DNA of 64,000 nucleotides from assembly GCA_001972305.1 (NCBI GenBank), contig BDDD01005069.1:62001-126000 (forward strand). The letters run 5' to 3'. Shown piece by piece: positions 34,019 through 46,374 of this stretch. Below the pieces are notes generated by a model. It did no database searches. It saw only the letters and a list, made by a program, of their open reading frames with translations, and was not told the DNA's origin. Source of the DNA: Cephalotus follicularis. Lineage: Eukaryota > Streptophyta > Magnoliopsida > Oxalidales > Cephalotaceae. The first letter of the stretch is position 1. Every line of letters begins with the position of its first letter. The position numbers and the translations under genes were made by a program.

Positions 34019-34702
34019 AAGCAAGCAATTGAGGCCTTGGAGGAGGAAAGGGCCGAGAGGAGGAGGCTGGAGGCCAAGCTGAACCAGGCCGAGAAGAAAA
34101 TTGATGATCTTGCGGTCAAACTTGATCAGCAGCAAAGGAGAGAAACGGAGCAACTGAGGAGGGAAATGAGCCAGGCAGTGGCCGACTTCAAGAACTCAGA
34201 GGAGTTCCAAGAGTTGGTAAAGTCCTCCGTGAAGGAGTTTAAGAGCTCGGATGAGTTCGATGAGGCAGTGTTCCTAGAAGCGGCCGAGTACTTTCGCCGG
34301 GGCTTCTATGCATGCAGGAATTGGGTCGCTTCTCTGCAGCCCGAGTTCCCGCTAGATGAAGTAGTGTATTGTCCCTCTGCCAATGCATTTGACTTCTACC
34401 CAGAGGGAATTGATGCAGTGGAGGAGAAGGTCCGTTAGAGGTTGGCGGAAGGTGCCTCGTCTGCCTTGGTGGATGATCCGACTGCTGCCACTTCTCCTGA
34501 CTTGGTCGTTCTCGCCGCGGATCCTGCTGCTGCCACCTTGGAACCTACTTTGGACTCCTCGGCTCTTCCTTCTTCTCCAGCTCCAGAGGACCCCTTTGCT
34601 GGCCTGGGAGATCCTCCTTTGCCTTCTGTTGCTGCCTTCTTTGCTCCTCCACCTCCTCCTGAAGATCCCTCGGCTGAGCAAGAAGATGCTCCTCAGCCTT
34701 AA
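34019..34702 (+). other. Antisense accessory ORF region of the Tat-like fossil (part)
   Basis: A plus-strand coding region lies downstream of, and pointing towards, the minus-strand integrase. It begins with a charged coiled-coil-like stretch (ALEEERAERRRLEAKLNQAE), followed by AAEYFRRGFYACRNWVASLQ and ANAFDFYPEG, then an acidic, proline-rich tail. The same protein type occurs at 57281-57736 in the second Tat-like fossil. Accessory ORFs in sense or antisense are known for the Tat lineage of plant Ty3/gypsy elements; their function is unknown. Confidence 0.75.
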
Positions 34703-35592
34703 TTTTTTGCTTTAGCCTTGTAATAGTTTTTAATCTTCTTTCTTGTAATCCTTTTGAATCTTCAATAAAGAAATTTCTTTTGCCATTCTATGGTCTCAAC
34801 TTTAAATTTTTCTTCTGTGTGTTGTGGTTGATCTCTGCATTCTTGTACTTGTTAATAATTCCCTTAAGAATTTTGTCTTCATGGTGACCTCTGACCTTTC
34901 ACCCACGTGAGCACTTGACACCAAAAAAGCTTAAGTAACTTAACAAAAATATAAGTATAAAAGGCTTTGCCTTCTCGGCCTTCATCATCAATTGATTCCT
35001 TGTATGCTTGAGCCTTGAATGCATATATGCATTGACAATTCCCTTAGGAATTTTTATCTTTGTTGTGACCTCGGACTCCTTGCACAAGTGGGCAACTAAC
35101 TCCAAAAAGGCTTAAGTAACTAAAACAAACCCTTGTATTCTTGGACTTAATCGATTCCACGTGTGTTTGAGCTTTAAGTGTACTTGTGTGCTGATAGTTC
35201 CTTAGAACTTTTAACTTATCCCAAATCACTAACCTTGCATGGACGAGGTCACTCAAGCATTGAGGACCCTTTAGAGAATGCTTAAGTAATTATAAGAAAA
35301 CTTTTTTGCACTCACAGGTTGAATTCTTGGTCTGCTCGGACAAGTTCCTATGGGTTTGCCGAGGAGAGCATCGTCTGACCTAAGATGTTTTAGGGCAGGT
35401 CGGCTGAGCTTTCAGTCCACTTGGAGACACTTGTATTAAAGTGTTCAGTCCGACGAGCTTGATCGTTGCGAGTTCCCATGGATTCGCCTTTCAAGTCACG
35501 ATTTTAGGTCTGGTTGGACAAGTTCCCATGGTGTTGCCGACCAAGATTTGCTCCCTTAGGAGTCTTAGTGCTTCCTTAGAAGTCTTTAGGTG

Positions 35593-35701
35593 TGCTCCTC
35601 GGAAGGAGTCTTTGCTGACGTATATCGGTGCTCCTCGGAAGGAGTCTTTAGTATGCTCCTCGGAAGGAGGCTTCGACGTGCTCCTCGGAAGGAGGCTTTG
35701 G
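35593..35701. repeat. Short hairpin-unit tandem array (four copies) in the Tat-like fossil
   Basis: Four copies of TGCTCCTCGGAAGGAG followed by TCTTT or GCTTT, spaced about 23-37 bp. Each contains the imperfect palindrome CTCCTCGGAAGGAG. The matching array in the second Tat-like element lies at 56538-56652, at the same place between integrase and the antisense ORF. Confidence 0.85.
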
Positions 35702-38700
35702 TGTATGCATCCTTGGATGCTCTTGAATGCCGGTTTCACTGGTCTGTCTGAGACCTCGGCTTGTGTTGGTTTTCTTTTTGAGAACTAGCCTCCGTAAGGC
35801 TTAGGAAGCTTTAGATCCCGAGATGCCCCCTTGGGGGCGTGATCCGAGATGCTTAGCTTAGGACTGAGGGAACTGATCGGTGGCTGTTCAGAGGTTTGAG
35901 GACTTGAACATTGGACCTCCGGTCCCTTGCAAACTTGGAACTATAATGTTGAACACAAAATTTGAAAAAATTCAAGCTTCATTGAAAATGTCTTACATTT
36001 ATTGATAATACTTCCTCAGATGCTCGGCATTCCAAGCTCTGGCAATCTCCCTACCCCCCAAAATTTCAAGTTTGAATGTTCCTGGGCGGAGGACCCTTTT
36101 GATCTTGTATGGGCCTTCCCAGGCAGGGGCTAGTTTTCCTCTGGTGCCAGTGGGATCTGCAACGGCTGAGTTGCGTAGAACTAGATCTCCTTGCCTTAGT
36201 GGTCTCGGGCATACTCTCTTGTTGTAGTAACGGCTTACCCTCCGCTGATAGGCTGCGACTCTGATTGCAGCTTTATCTCTGAGTTCTCCTACAAGGTCGA
36301 GGAGGCATCTAAGCCCTTCTTCGTTGTTGTTTTCAGTGAAGTGCAACTCTTGGGGATTGCATTCCAACCTCCACTGGTATCATAGCCTCTGCTCCAAAAC
36401 ACAAACTGTATGGGGATTCTCCTGTTGTAGTTCGAGGAGTGGTTCTATATGCCCATAATACACTTGGTGATTCCTCGGTCCACCTTCCTTTGCTGTCTTC
36501 TAAGCGCTTTTTCAAACCCGAGATGATCTCCCTGTTGATCACCTCGGCTTGGCCATTACTCTTGGGGTAGGCTACTGAAGCAAGCATATGCTCTATCCTC
36601 CATTCTCTGCAAAAGTCCCTAAAGGCTTGGCAATCGAACTGCTTACCATTATCAGTGATAATTGTTCTCGGAACTCCAAATCTGCAGATTATTGACTTCC
36701 AGACAAAGCTCTCTGTGTTCTTCTCTGTAATTGTGGCCAACGGTTCTGCTTCCACCCACTTAGTGAAGTAATCAACTGCCACAATGAGGAACTTCCTTTG
36801 GCCTGTTGCCATTGGTAATGGTCCGACGAAATCCATTCCCCACTGCGCGAAGGGCCACAGGGCCGTAATTGACGTCAGAGGTTGAGAAGGCCTTCTACTT
36901 ATGTTGGCGTTCCTCTGACACTTGTCACACTTTCTCACTAAGTTTATAGCATCTTGATGCATGGTCGGCCAGTAGTAACCTTGCCTTAACAACTTATGAG
37001 ATAAAGTCCTACCCCCTGTGTGGTTGCCACAAATTCCTTCATGGACCTCCCTTAGGGCGTAGTCGGCTTCTGACGGGTTCAAGCACCTCAGCCAAGGAAA
37101 TGAGAAAGACCTTTTGTAGAGGATCCCATCTCGAAATTGGAATCTATTTGCTCTGTAAACTAGCTTCCTCGCCTCCACTGGGTCCTCGGGGAGGATCCCG
37201 TCCCTTAGCCAATTAACGAAAGGAGTCATCCAATTTGGCTCCTGAGGGACATCTATGTCCATCACCTCTGCTTGAGAGATTGTTGGACGATCCAAGTAGT
37301 CAACTAGCACTGTTTGATTTTTCTCCAACTCCTCTGCCGTTGCTAGCTTTGACAATTGGTCTGCTCTGACGTTCTCTGCTCTTGGCACTTTCACAATTCT
37401 CAAAACTTCAAAAGCTGACTTCATGTCCTGAAAATGGGATAAGTACTTCATCATAAGGTCTTCTCTGGCCTCATACTCCCCATTCGCCAAACCAACCACC
37501 AGCTGAGAATCACTTGAGGCTTCAATCCTCTGCACCTCCAAGTGCTTTGCAATGGTCAGTCCAGCTATCAGAGCTTCCCATTCAGCCTTGTTATTTGTAG
37601 CTTTGAACTTGAACCTCAGAGCATACTCCAATGTCCAACCATCTGGACTTGTCAATACTAACCCTACTCCACTCCCAGTGAGGCATGAGGATCCATCCAC
37701 TGATAACTTCCACATTCCCTTCTCGGTCTCGGAAGGGTTCTCCTCCATACACTCCGTAGGTGTATTATCTCCAACAAAGTCGGCCAGTACCTGTGATTTG
37801 ATTGCTGGTCTGGCTTCAAACTTCACATCATACTCGCCTAGTTCGACTGACCACTTGATTAGTCTGCCCGAGGCGTCAGGCTTGGCAAGAACTTGTTTGA
37901 GTGGTTTGTCAGTCAAAACCTTGATTGTATGGGCTTGAAAATATGGCCTCAATTTTCTGGCCGAGATGATCAAAGCGTAGGCATACTTCTCCACTTCCGG
38001 GTACCTCCCCTCTGCATCGTTCAAAGCCTTGCTCACGTAGTACACCGGCTTTTAAACTTTGTCCTCTTCCCTTACTAGCACTGCACTCACTGCGCCCGAG
38101 GTGGCCGCAAGGTACAAATACAGGTTTTCTCCATCCTTAGGTTTTGAGATCAGGGGAGGAGAAGCCAAATACTCCTTCAACTTATCGAAGGCTGCTTGAC
38201 AGTCGTCGGACCACGAGAATCACTTGGGATCTAAGTATTTTGAAAAGGGGAAGGCACTTCTCCGCTGACTTGGACACAAACCTACTCAGGGCTGCAATCT
38301 TCCCATTTAACCTCTGGACATCCCTGATGGTTTGAGGTGGCCTCATGCTTTGAATCGCCGAGATCTTCTCTGGATTGACCTCTATTCCTCTGCTAGAGAC
38401 CATGAATCCGAGGAACTTTCCCGAGGTGACCCCAAATGTACACTTGGAGGGATTGAACTTTATATTGTACTTCCTCAGCACCCCAAAGGTCTCCTCCAAG
38501 TCTTTTACGTGAGGATTCCTGGCAGGGGTCTTGACGAGCATATCGTCTATGTATACCTCCATATTCTTCCCAATTTGAGGTTCAAAAATTTTGTTGACCA
38601 GACGTTGGTAGGTGGCCCCTGCATTCTTCAAGCCAAAGGGCATAACCTTGTAGCAGTACATTCCTCGGTATGTTATGAATGCTGTCTTGTCCTCGTCTGG

Positions 38701-41684
38701 CTTGTACATGGGGATTTTGATTGTATCCGAGTAAGCGTCCAAGAAGCTCAATATTCTGTAACCCGAGGTTGCATCTACCAGCTGGTCTATCTTTGGAAGA
38801 GGGAAGTGATCCTTTGGGCAGGCTTTGTTGAGATCTGTGAAATCTATGCACATCCTCCATTTTCCATTGGCTTTTTTGACCAACACTGGATTTGCTAACC
38901 AGTCCGAGTAGTGCACTTCTCTGATAAAACCTGCCTGCAACAGCTTGCTCACCTCCTCGGCTATTGCCTGCTGCCTCTCAGGGGCAAAGTTCCTCTTCTT
39001 TTGTCTGATCGGAGGCCTGGCTGGGTCCACACTTAGTTTGTGAACCATTATATCTGGACTAATGCCTGGGACCTCCTCTGTCGACCATGCAAAAACATAT
39101 TTATTATCTCGGAGGAATGTTATTAACTCCTTCTCCACCTCTCCAAGTTGTGAGCCAACTTGGAGTACTCTCTCTGTGTTGCCCTCTTCCACGGGCACTT
39201 GGAGGACATCCTCTACCGGCTGTGGACGCTCTGGTTCCATGTCTCCTCTGAGCTCCACATTCGCTATGGGAAGAACCTTGCCCTTCCCCTTATCCGAGAT
39301 GACAGTTTTATAACATCTCCTTGCCACCTCTTGGTCCCCTCGGACCTCCCCCACGCCAAACCATGTAGGGAACTTCATTAATAAGTGTCTCGTAGACACT
39401 ATGGCCTCCAACAAGTTCAGACCTGGTCGCCCCACTATAGCATTGTATGGGCTTGGGGTATCCACCACCAAGAATGTCATCTCTACCTGAGTCTGGCGTG
39501 GGGCCGTGCCTGCAACCACAGACAGGTTGATAGATCCCAAAAGATGGATCGTCTCACCTGTGAAACCAACCAGTGGGGTCTTGACGGGCTTCAGTTGGTC
39601 AGCCGGTATCCTCAGCTGATCAAATGCATGCTTGTACAGGATGTCGGCCGAGCTGCCACTATCTATGAGAATTCTCTTCATGGTGAAGAGTTCCACCAGA
39701 AGAGTTACCACCACTGGATCATCGTGAGGAAGACGTACTCCCTCATAGTCCGCCTCCGAGAAGGTTATCACCTCATCGTCTCCTCCAGTTCTGAGCCTTT
39801 TACTGTGAGGGACTTGTTGCACAGTAATGGACTGTCTCCCATAGGCCTTTCTTGTATTTGAATGGTCGCCCCCTGACGCGACCCCCCCAGAGATGGTGTG
39901 GATAACACCTCTGGGTTGCTGAGCTTGTTGCTCCTCCTGCTACCGAGGAGCCTCTTCTCTTCTCTGCTCTCTTCTTCCTCGAGGAGCATCTCTATCCACA
40001 TACTTGCGCAGGTGTCCCTTTCTAATCAGATCCTCAATCTGATTTTTGAGTTGCCTGCACTCCTCTGTATCGTGGACGTGGTCACGATGGTACCGGCAGT
40101 ACTTCTCCACATTCATGTTCTCTGCCGGAGTCCTCAGCTTCTCAGGCCACTGGAAAGGGACCTTATCTTGCTCCACAGCAAGTATTTTGGTGCGTGTGTC
40201 CAGGAGGGGGGCAAAGGTGTTGTAAAATGGTATTGGTGCTCCCCCCTCTGGATGTGCCCTCTCGTCTGGAGAGCTTATGCCTGAGGTCTTCTTTAGACAA
40301 GTCTGACCTCTCCTTTCTCTTCTCTCTTCTCTCGGGAGCATTTCGTGAATGCTCCCTTCTCTCCTCCTGATGGCCAGTCCAGGGTGTCTTTTGCTTCCTG
40401 GCCACCATCTCTTCCTCGGCATTGACATACCTCTCTGCCCTTTTCAGCAACTGCCATGTCTTTTGCCGGCTTCTTCAGCAGAGAAAAGGTAAATGATGAA
40501 TTGCTCCTCAGCCCATTGTTCAAGGCTGCCAGAGCAAAGGATGGCTCCAGGTCTTTCACTGTGAGTGATTCCTTATTGAACCTGGTGAGGTAGTCTCTCA
40601 ACGACTCATCTTTACCTTGTACCACGTTGATAAGGTGGGTGGAGTTTCTCCTCTGTGTGGTGCTGTTGAGGAATTTTGTCACGAACAGTTCTGTAAACTG
40701 ATCGAAGCTCTTCACGGAATTCCTCGCCAAGGTAAAGTACCATGACTGGGCAGCTCCAATCAGGATCATTGGGAATCCTCGACAGAGCATAGCGTCCGAG
40801 GCTTGATACATCCACATAGCCTGGATGTATGAGCGTACATGTTGGATGGGGTCCGTGGACCCATCGTACTTATCAAGGCTAGGGTTTCAAAACCCACTGG
40901 GGACTAGCTCTGTTATGATCTCAGCTGTGAAGGGGTGTGCATTGATGTTTTGTACCTCGGATAGGTGCCCCCCATGTCGTTCCGCTCCTCGGAACCTCCT
41001 TTCTAAGTCTGCAAGCCTTCTGTTCACTGCCTGCTCTACCTCTTCTATGATCCTAACTCTGCTAGAAACATGTGACCTCCCAGCCACTGAGGCTGGGGGA
41101 TCGACCCTGCTTCCTCGGACCGTGCCAACTCTGCGTGGGGCATTGGAACGCACCTGTGCCTCCTCTGCTCCCCTGGCCTCCTGTCGAGGATCAATATCCA
41201 TGGCCTGGTGCTGAGGATGTACTCTCCTGGGATCGTTGGGGTGATCCCTAGCGGTCGAGGACTCAGCTCTCTGAGATACATTGATCTCTGGCCTCCTTCC
41301 CAGGGGATTGTTGTCCCCTGACCGCCTAAGGGGAAGTTCATCTCCCCTCGGCGGGTTTCGCCTGGCACCTCGGGGGTGCCTTGTCTCCTCCTCTAGTCTT
41401 TGGGGACCAGAAACTCCTCGGACCACTGGCTGAGCGGGCCCGGCTTGCTATTGGTTGGCCAAGGTTGTGAGCAACCGATCAGTAACGCGCTCCAATCCTT
41501 GTAGGAATTGATTGAGTTGATCCCCTGTAACGGGAGCTTGTTGTGGGGCCACTTCTTGAACGGCTTCTGGTGGAGGTGCTATGACCTCCTGTTGTTGGCT
41601 ACCAGTGGCTCCAACTAAGTTGTTCTTCCTCGGAGGCATGACAGTTATTGACTTTTTGTTGCGCTTCCCACAGACGGCGCCAAC

Positions 41685-42588
41685 TGTTGATACAGAAATC
41701 CTTCTCTCAACAGTATCCTACGTGGAGGACTTTTATTTGTTAAGAGAAACGCTAGCCAAAGAATGCCTGGAGGAAGAATTTGATCTCGGACACCTGCACA
41801 AGGTAACAGAAATGGTGAAAAGTCCAGGAGGTTGTTTTCCCGGGGACACTCCGACGCTCAAGTTAGACAAGGTGCAGGTGAAACAATGTACTTTGTAAAG
41901 TAAAAATGGCAGACCTTTGTTCAGTCTGTTGAACTTGTATTTATAGTGGTGTTTAGTAACTGATTGAGCGTGTAATTCGGATGTGATCATTATCCCCTAG
42001 GGAAATGCCGAGGATCTCGGTCATTCCCCTTGATCTCCGCCTAAAATGTCGCTGTTTCCTTTGTTTGTTGTTGGCTATGACACTATCTCCTTGTTTGGAT
42101 AAGTGCAGATCCCGAGAAATCAGGTGGAGTTAATCCCCTTATCCCATAGATAAGGTTGAGGTCCTCCGTTTGCATGACTGTAGAGAAAATCGGTTATGAT
42201 TCTGTTGCAGAGGTCATTGTCCTCTTTAGTCCGAGGACAAAAGTAGTATAAATATGTCCGAGGAGAAGCTTGATAGTTTATGTGCAGAGAAGAGAATGTC
42301 TCATGTCCTGTGTCTGGTAGATACTTTGGGCTGAGGAAGTCCTCGGCCATTACACCCTGGATGTGGTCTTCTGCCTCTAAGTTCGAGGAGTGTCCTCGGA
42401 CTTGAGGTCTCAGTGTGTTCTCTTCAAAAAATAATGGTCCTCGGCTCCATGTCCGAGAATGACGTTCTTTGCCATGTGTGTGCTCCTTGACACAGTTTGT
42501 TGATAAGCTTCTAATCCCTCATGGACAGCTGATCATGCCTGCAGTGGACACATGTCCTTCTTAATATAAACATATTTTTCCTCCATCA
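41685..42588 (-). repeat. 5' LTR of the Tat-like fossil (904 bp)
   Basis: Ends in TATCAACA beside the primer-binding site. A TATA box (TATAAATA on the minus strand) lies at 41938-41945. Confidence 0.85.
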
Positions 42589-44316
42589 ATATTCAACCTA
42601 AATTACAAAATTTGAAGATAATAAATTAATACTGTAATATATATATATATATATATTAAGAATTGAGCAAAAGTAAAAATGGAACAACAACACTTTCTCG
42701 GTGGTCGAGATAAACTTAAAAGCGACAAAATGATAATAAGGCATATTTTATTGTACAAGTTGATAGATGTGTTATAAATTGATTAAAAAATAAAATAACA
42801 GAGAAAAATTAGTGTAGGCAAGTCAAATTGTTTCTTTATACAAATAGATAAGTAGTAATGGGCTATCTATTATTCCCTATTTTTCCAAAAACAAAGATAA
42901 CTTAGGGGTAAAGTTAAAAATTTCAAATAATTTTTTAAATTATATATAAACATATTTCTTCTTAAAATCCCATGTGAAACATGTGCCCCCTCTTCCCCCC
43001 ATGTGTCACCATCCTTGAGTGCAACTAAGGTAGTAATAAAATAGGTTGTTAAACCTGCACAAAAATTAACAGCAGTAAAAGTAATGTAAACAATCTGAAC
43101 ACATACATCATTACATACATACATAGTCTGATAAGTAAAACGGATAAGACCCAAATAACCATTATTGAAACATCTTGTAGAGCACGATCTGTTCCAAATT
43201 ACAAATGAAGACAATGCTTTCAATAAAGAAAAAACTGTGACATATATTTGGAGATGTGAGTTCATAAACCACAGCAGTGCAACATTAGAAAACCAACCAC
43301 AAAAAAGAACACCAATATATTAGATAAACATCAGAAAACCAAAGTTGAAGTAACAAACAAGTTCAAGCATTATTTGCACCATAACGAAAAGAACTAACAA
43401 GGTGTTTTGTTCAATCAAAGACTCCACGAAATTAGATTTATATTTAAAGTACTTAAAAACAAAATGTAAAAAGTCAGATACTACTACAAATTATTTGAAA
43501 GGAATGTGAAGAGAGTAAGATGGAAGAAAATAGAGAAAATAGAAACTCCATTTTACAATTTAAAGATTCTGGCCATTGAAGTAACCAAACAGAAACATTT
43601 CATCTTAAATTAAAAGACTTCATTTGCATCAGCTCCTTAAACTTCAGAAGAATCACCAGGCAGTACTAAAAGACTGATGCATCTATGTGAGATCTGCACA
43701 TTCAATAAATAAACGTAAAAACAAAAATTTCAAAAATCAAAAAGAGTGACCAGAATCTTTTAAAAAAAGATATAAGACAATGTATGGATGCCAAGAAGTA
43801 AAATTTAAGAAAAAGAAAATTACATTTTAATCAACAACAAGAGAGCAAAATAATGTATTTAAATTGCTGAAAATGGGATTCAGTAACAAGACATGACCCC
43901 GCCAATGGAATGATAAATCCAAACTTTCAAGAACAAAATATGTAAGAGTTGAAACTGTGTTAAATAAGTAAAAAATTAACAGCAACACAATTCAAACAGT
44001 GCTTCGATAACAAAATGTACAGTTCCCAAGACATCCAACCATCTTATGACATTCCTCTACATAAACTACAAACAATTCTTCCCTATCAATTTTACAATCT
44101 CCATCGTGATGCTACTAAACAACAAATGCGTTAAGAAATATTTACAGATGAATATTGTATAATTGTTACCATAGGAAGAATTTGACCAATTCAATGCAGG
44201 CTAAACTGTGTCCTTTTATAAGAATCAATGAGCTACTTGATATCAAACACATTAAAGCAACCACCTAAAGTGCTTCAGAAAGCAGAGTGAGTGAATTTTC
44301 CATACCTGAGGGTCAG
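42589..44316. other. AT-rich intergenic and probable UBA2 3'-untranslated region
   Basis: No separate gene is supported. It begins beyond the LTR with an (AT)n run at 42637-42656. The part nearest UBA2 is likely 3' UTR: 13 bases after the stop codon there is a good splice donor (CTCAG/GTATGG, minus strand, near 44303), suggesting one or more introns in the UTR. UBA2 genes are known to have spliced 3' UTRs. Confidence 0.45.
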
Positions 44317-45687
44317 CTAATGACCCATGTAAGGTGCATAACCATGCTGACCTCTTCCAGAACCGCCTTGTCCCATCTGCTGATTTGGATACCCACCCTG
44401 ATTTCCATATCCTCCAATGACTCCTTGACTTATATTTGACTGATTTACATACCCACCTTGCATTCCAGTTCCCACACCTGGCATACCCTGGTTAACCGCG
44501 GCAGCTGATCCCAACGTTCCAAGCAGTGCCTGCCCAAGCGCTGGGTTCAGCCCTAAGGCAGCGCCCTGGGATGCTAGTAATGCAGTCAATGCCTGCCCTA
44601 GCGCAGGGTTCAGTGCCTGCGCTGCTGCAGGGCCGATTCCAGCTGCTATTGGTGACATAAGCTGACCGGGTCCAGCCACAGGTCCTCCAACAAAACCGGA
44701 ATTATCATTCCTATGGGAGTTTGGTGCATTATTATGATGCTGATATTGAGATTTTCCCGGCTTGGGTCCATCGATAGCTTTCTGGCAATGTAAAATATGG
44801 CCTTCAAAGTTCTTGTGTGGCTCTTCCAATGCCTTCTTCGCACACTCGACCGTCTTATAAACAAACAAGCAGAAGCCCTTAGGCTTACCAGTGACCTTAT
44901 CAAGCCCCAACGGTCCATCTTCAATATCTCCGTATTTGGCAAAAAAAGAGAGCAGTTTTTGTGGGTCCAGGTCAGCCCCAACATTACTCACATAAATCTT
45001 CTTCTGCGTGACCTCAGACACTGTCTGATGCTGCTGCTGAGAGGGGGTGGCGACCGGAGCAGCTGCAGATGAGCCTTGAGGCTGGGCGGGGCCAATGGAG
45101 GCAAGCTGGCAAGCCGTCATTCGATTGCCGATCTTCTTCTGGGGCTCCTTGAGAGCCTTTCGGGCCCCGCCACGTGTCCTGAATAGGATAAAAGCGTAGC
45201 CCTTGGATTTCCCCGAGATCTTGTCGCACACAGCTTTACAATCCTCGATCTCTCCGTACTCCTTGAACACGTCGGTGAGAGTGTCGGCGTTGGTATCCCA
45301 GCCGAGGCCGTGCACGAATATCTTGCGGTGCACGGGGTCCTCATCGGCCACTCTGCGGATGAGATCCGCAACGTCCGGCAGCTTATCCGCTGCTTGGCGG
45401 AGCAGACTAATCAATTGCTCCTTTCCGAATGGCTCTAGAAGCATCTCTATGGGTTCATCGTAGTCGTCGTCGTCGACCTTGGCCGTGTTCTTATCGTTAT
45501 CTTCAGCTTCTTCTTCCTCTTCCTCTTCCTCTTCCTCTTCGACTTCTTCGTATTCCTCTTCTTCGACTTCGTATTCCTCTTCTTCTTCTTCTTCGATTGG
45601 TTGTGGTTTGGGTTCTTTTTGCTGTTGCTTCTTTGGCGGTTCTGTTGGTTCTGAGGATTTGGAATCTTGCTTTCGCTTCTTGGTCAT
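44317..45687 (-). CDS. UBA2: UBP1-associated protein 2 type RNA-binding protein with two RRMs
   Basis: A 456-residue nuclear RNA-binding protein. In Arabidopsis, UBA2 proteins associate with the hnRNP-like UBP1, bind U-rich 3' UTRs and act in mRNA stability, abscisic acid and wound responses. The N-terminus is basic (MTKKRKQDSK), followed by a long glutamate-rich run (32-61). A conserved helical segment (PIEMLLEPFGKEQLISLLRQ, 79-98) precedes RRM1 (about 122-197; RNP2 KIFVHGLG, RNP1 KGYAFILF) and RRM2 (about 229-305; RNP2 KIYVSNVG, RNP1 KGFCLFVY). The C-terminal part is Gly/Ala/Gln-rich, with NPALGQAL twice (360-367 and 381-388). The coding region has no intron and looks intact. The start is the only in-frame ATG before the family's first motif. 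Which UBA2 paralogue (a, b or c) it is cannot be settled by eye. Confidence 0.94.
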   Translation of the reverse strand: MTKKRKQDSKSSEPTEPPKKQQQKEPKPQPIEEEEEEEYEVEEEEYEEVEEEEEEEEEEEAEDNDKNTAKVDDDDYDEPIEMLLEPFGKEQLISLLRQAADKLPDVADLIRRVADEDPVHRKIFVHGLGWDTNADTLTDVFKEYGEIEDCKAVCDKISGKSKGYAFILFRTRGGARKALKEPQKKIGNRMTACQLASIGPAQPQGSSAAAPVATPSQQQHQTVSEVTQKKIYVSNVGADLDPQKLLSFFAKYGDIEDGPLGLDKVTGKPKGFCLFVYKTVECAKKALEEPHKNFEGHILHCQKAIDGPKPGKSQYQHHNNAPNSHRNDNSGFVGGPVAGPGQLMSPIAAGIGPAAAQALNPALGQALTALLASQGAALGLNPALGQALLGTLGSAAAVNQGMPGVGTGMQGGYVNQSNISQGVIGGYGNQGGYPNQQMGQGGSGRGQHGYAPYMGH

Positions 45688-45730
45688 GATTGAGGGACTG
45701 GGGTTTCACCTCACTGCTCGCTTGAGGGAC

Positions 45731-45738
45731 TAGGGTTT
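45731..45738 (-). promoter_or_regulatory. Telo-box (AAACCCTA) upstream of UBA2
   Basis: AAACCCTA on the minus strand, 44 bp upstream of the start codon, with a partial second copy (GAAACCCCAG) nearer the ATG. Telo-boxes are common in the 5' leaders and promoters of plant genes for translation and RNA-binding proteins. Confidence 0.6.
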
Positions 45739-45744
45739 CCGAGG

Positions 45745-46156
45745 TTTCAAATATCCAACCTTTTTTTTTTCTTCCAATTTTTGCTAGTCTTACTATAAGA
45801 GTAATAATAATTTACTCTCCTCTGTATTAAATAGATAAATAATATAATTTAACAATATATATTAAAAAAATAAATTTATAAAATATCTAAGACTTTATTT
45901 TAAAAAATATGAATTTATTGGCTGATAATGCATCTATTATTCCCCATCAGTATTATGAGATAACATGTCATTTAAATCAAATCAATGCTTATTGCAACTT
46001 ATTTTGGTATTATATAACTTAATAACTAACTAAATGCAACATTGTAAATTTATTCATCTTGTGAGGTTCCTCAACCTCTCAAAGTTTTGTAAGAAATTTT
46101 TGTGGTTTATTCAGGTGTTGGCTACATCAGGGTAAATTTTTTGTGTGCTTCTCTCA
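45745..46156. other. AT-rich UBA2 upstream DNA
   Basis: Probable UBA2 promoter region followed by AT-rich DNA up to the LINE. No gene was seen. A T-run lies at 45762-45771. Confidence 0.45.
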
Positions 46157-46374
46157 TGAGCAACATGGGATTAAGTGGGGTTGATGAACAAAGCATAGAA
46201 AAAGCTTGACAAAAGCTAGATCTATCGGAGAAGGAACTGATAAAGGTGAGTATTGACGACACGTTGATTGGAATATCATACCAAAGGGGGATGCATGTTT
46301 GTTGGGGTGTCTATAGACCTCCAAAACTTTCAATAAAGAGGTTTTCAAGTTGACAATGAGATCGATCTGGAGGC
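46157..46374 (+). mobile_element. LINE (L1 type), ORF1 beginning
   Basis: ATG 46157 opens MSNMGLSGVDEQSIEKA and continues LDLSEKELIKVSIDD, then KLTMRSIW, the N-terminal pattern of plant L1 ORF1 proteins (DUF4283-type). It contains a stop after the first 17 codons and a frame change near 46340. It is cut off by the Tat-like LTR element and resumes at 60718. No gag or pol is involved; this is a plain LINE. Confidence 0.7.

Larger units (their letters stand above)
33990..42588 (-). mobile_element. Ty3/gypsy fossil, Tat-like lineage, with an antisense accessory ORF
   Basis: The 5' LTR is 41685-42588 (904 bp; TGATGGAGG...TATCAACA on the minus strand). Just inside it is the primer-binding site TTGGCGCCGTCTGTGGGA, typical of plant Tat/Athila elements. 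Gag starts at about 41639 (MPPRKNNLVG). Protease lies near 39660 (ILIDSGSSADILYKH), reverse transcriptase at about 39000-38450, RNase H at about 38050-37300 and integrase at about 37060-36000 (HTGGRTLSHKLL zinc motif near 37020). An ORF of opposite sense occupies 34019-34702. No LTR is seen on the KCS side, so the element is incomplete there. The gag-pol region is comparatively well kept, with about three to five breaks. The left border is within about 33990-34020. Confidence 0.9.

Noticed and set aside
33970-34119. 50-codon N-terminal extension of KCS
   Set aside because: The extra residues are encoded by DNA antisense to the retroelement ORF and have no counterpart in KCS proteins; family homology begins at the Met at 33969.
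34383-34715. Second reading of the fossil's acidic tail as a proline- and leucine-rich protein
   Set aside because: Out-of-frame shadow of the antisense accessory ORF.
45203-45733. Plus-strand ORFs opposite the UBA2 gene
   Set aside because: They are mirror images of the glutamate-rich and RRM coding regions on the minus strand.
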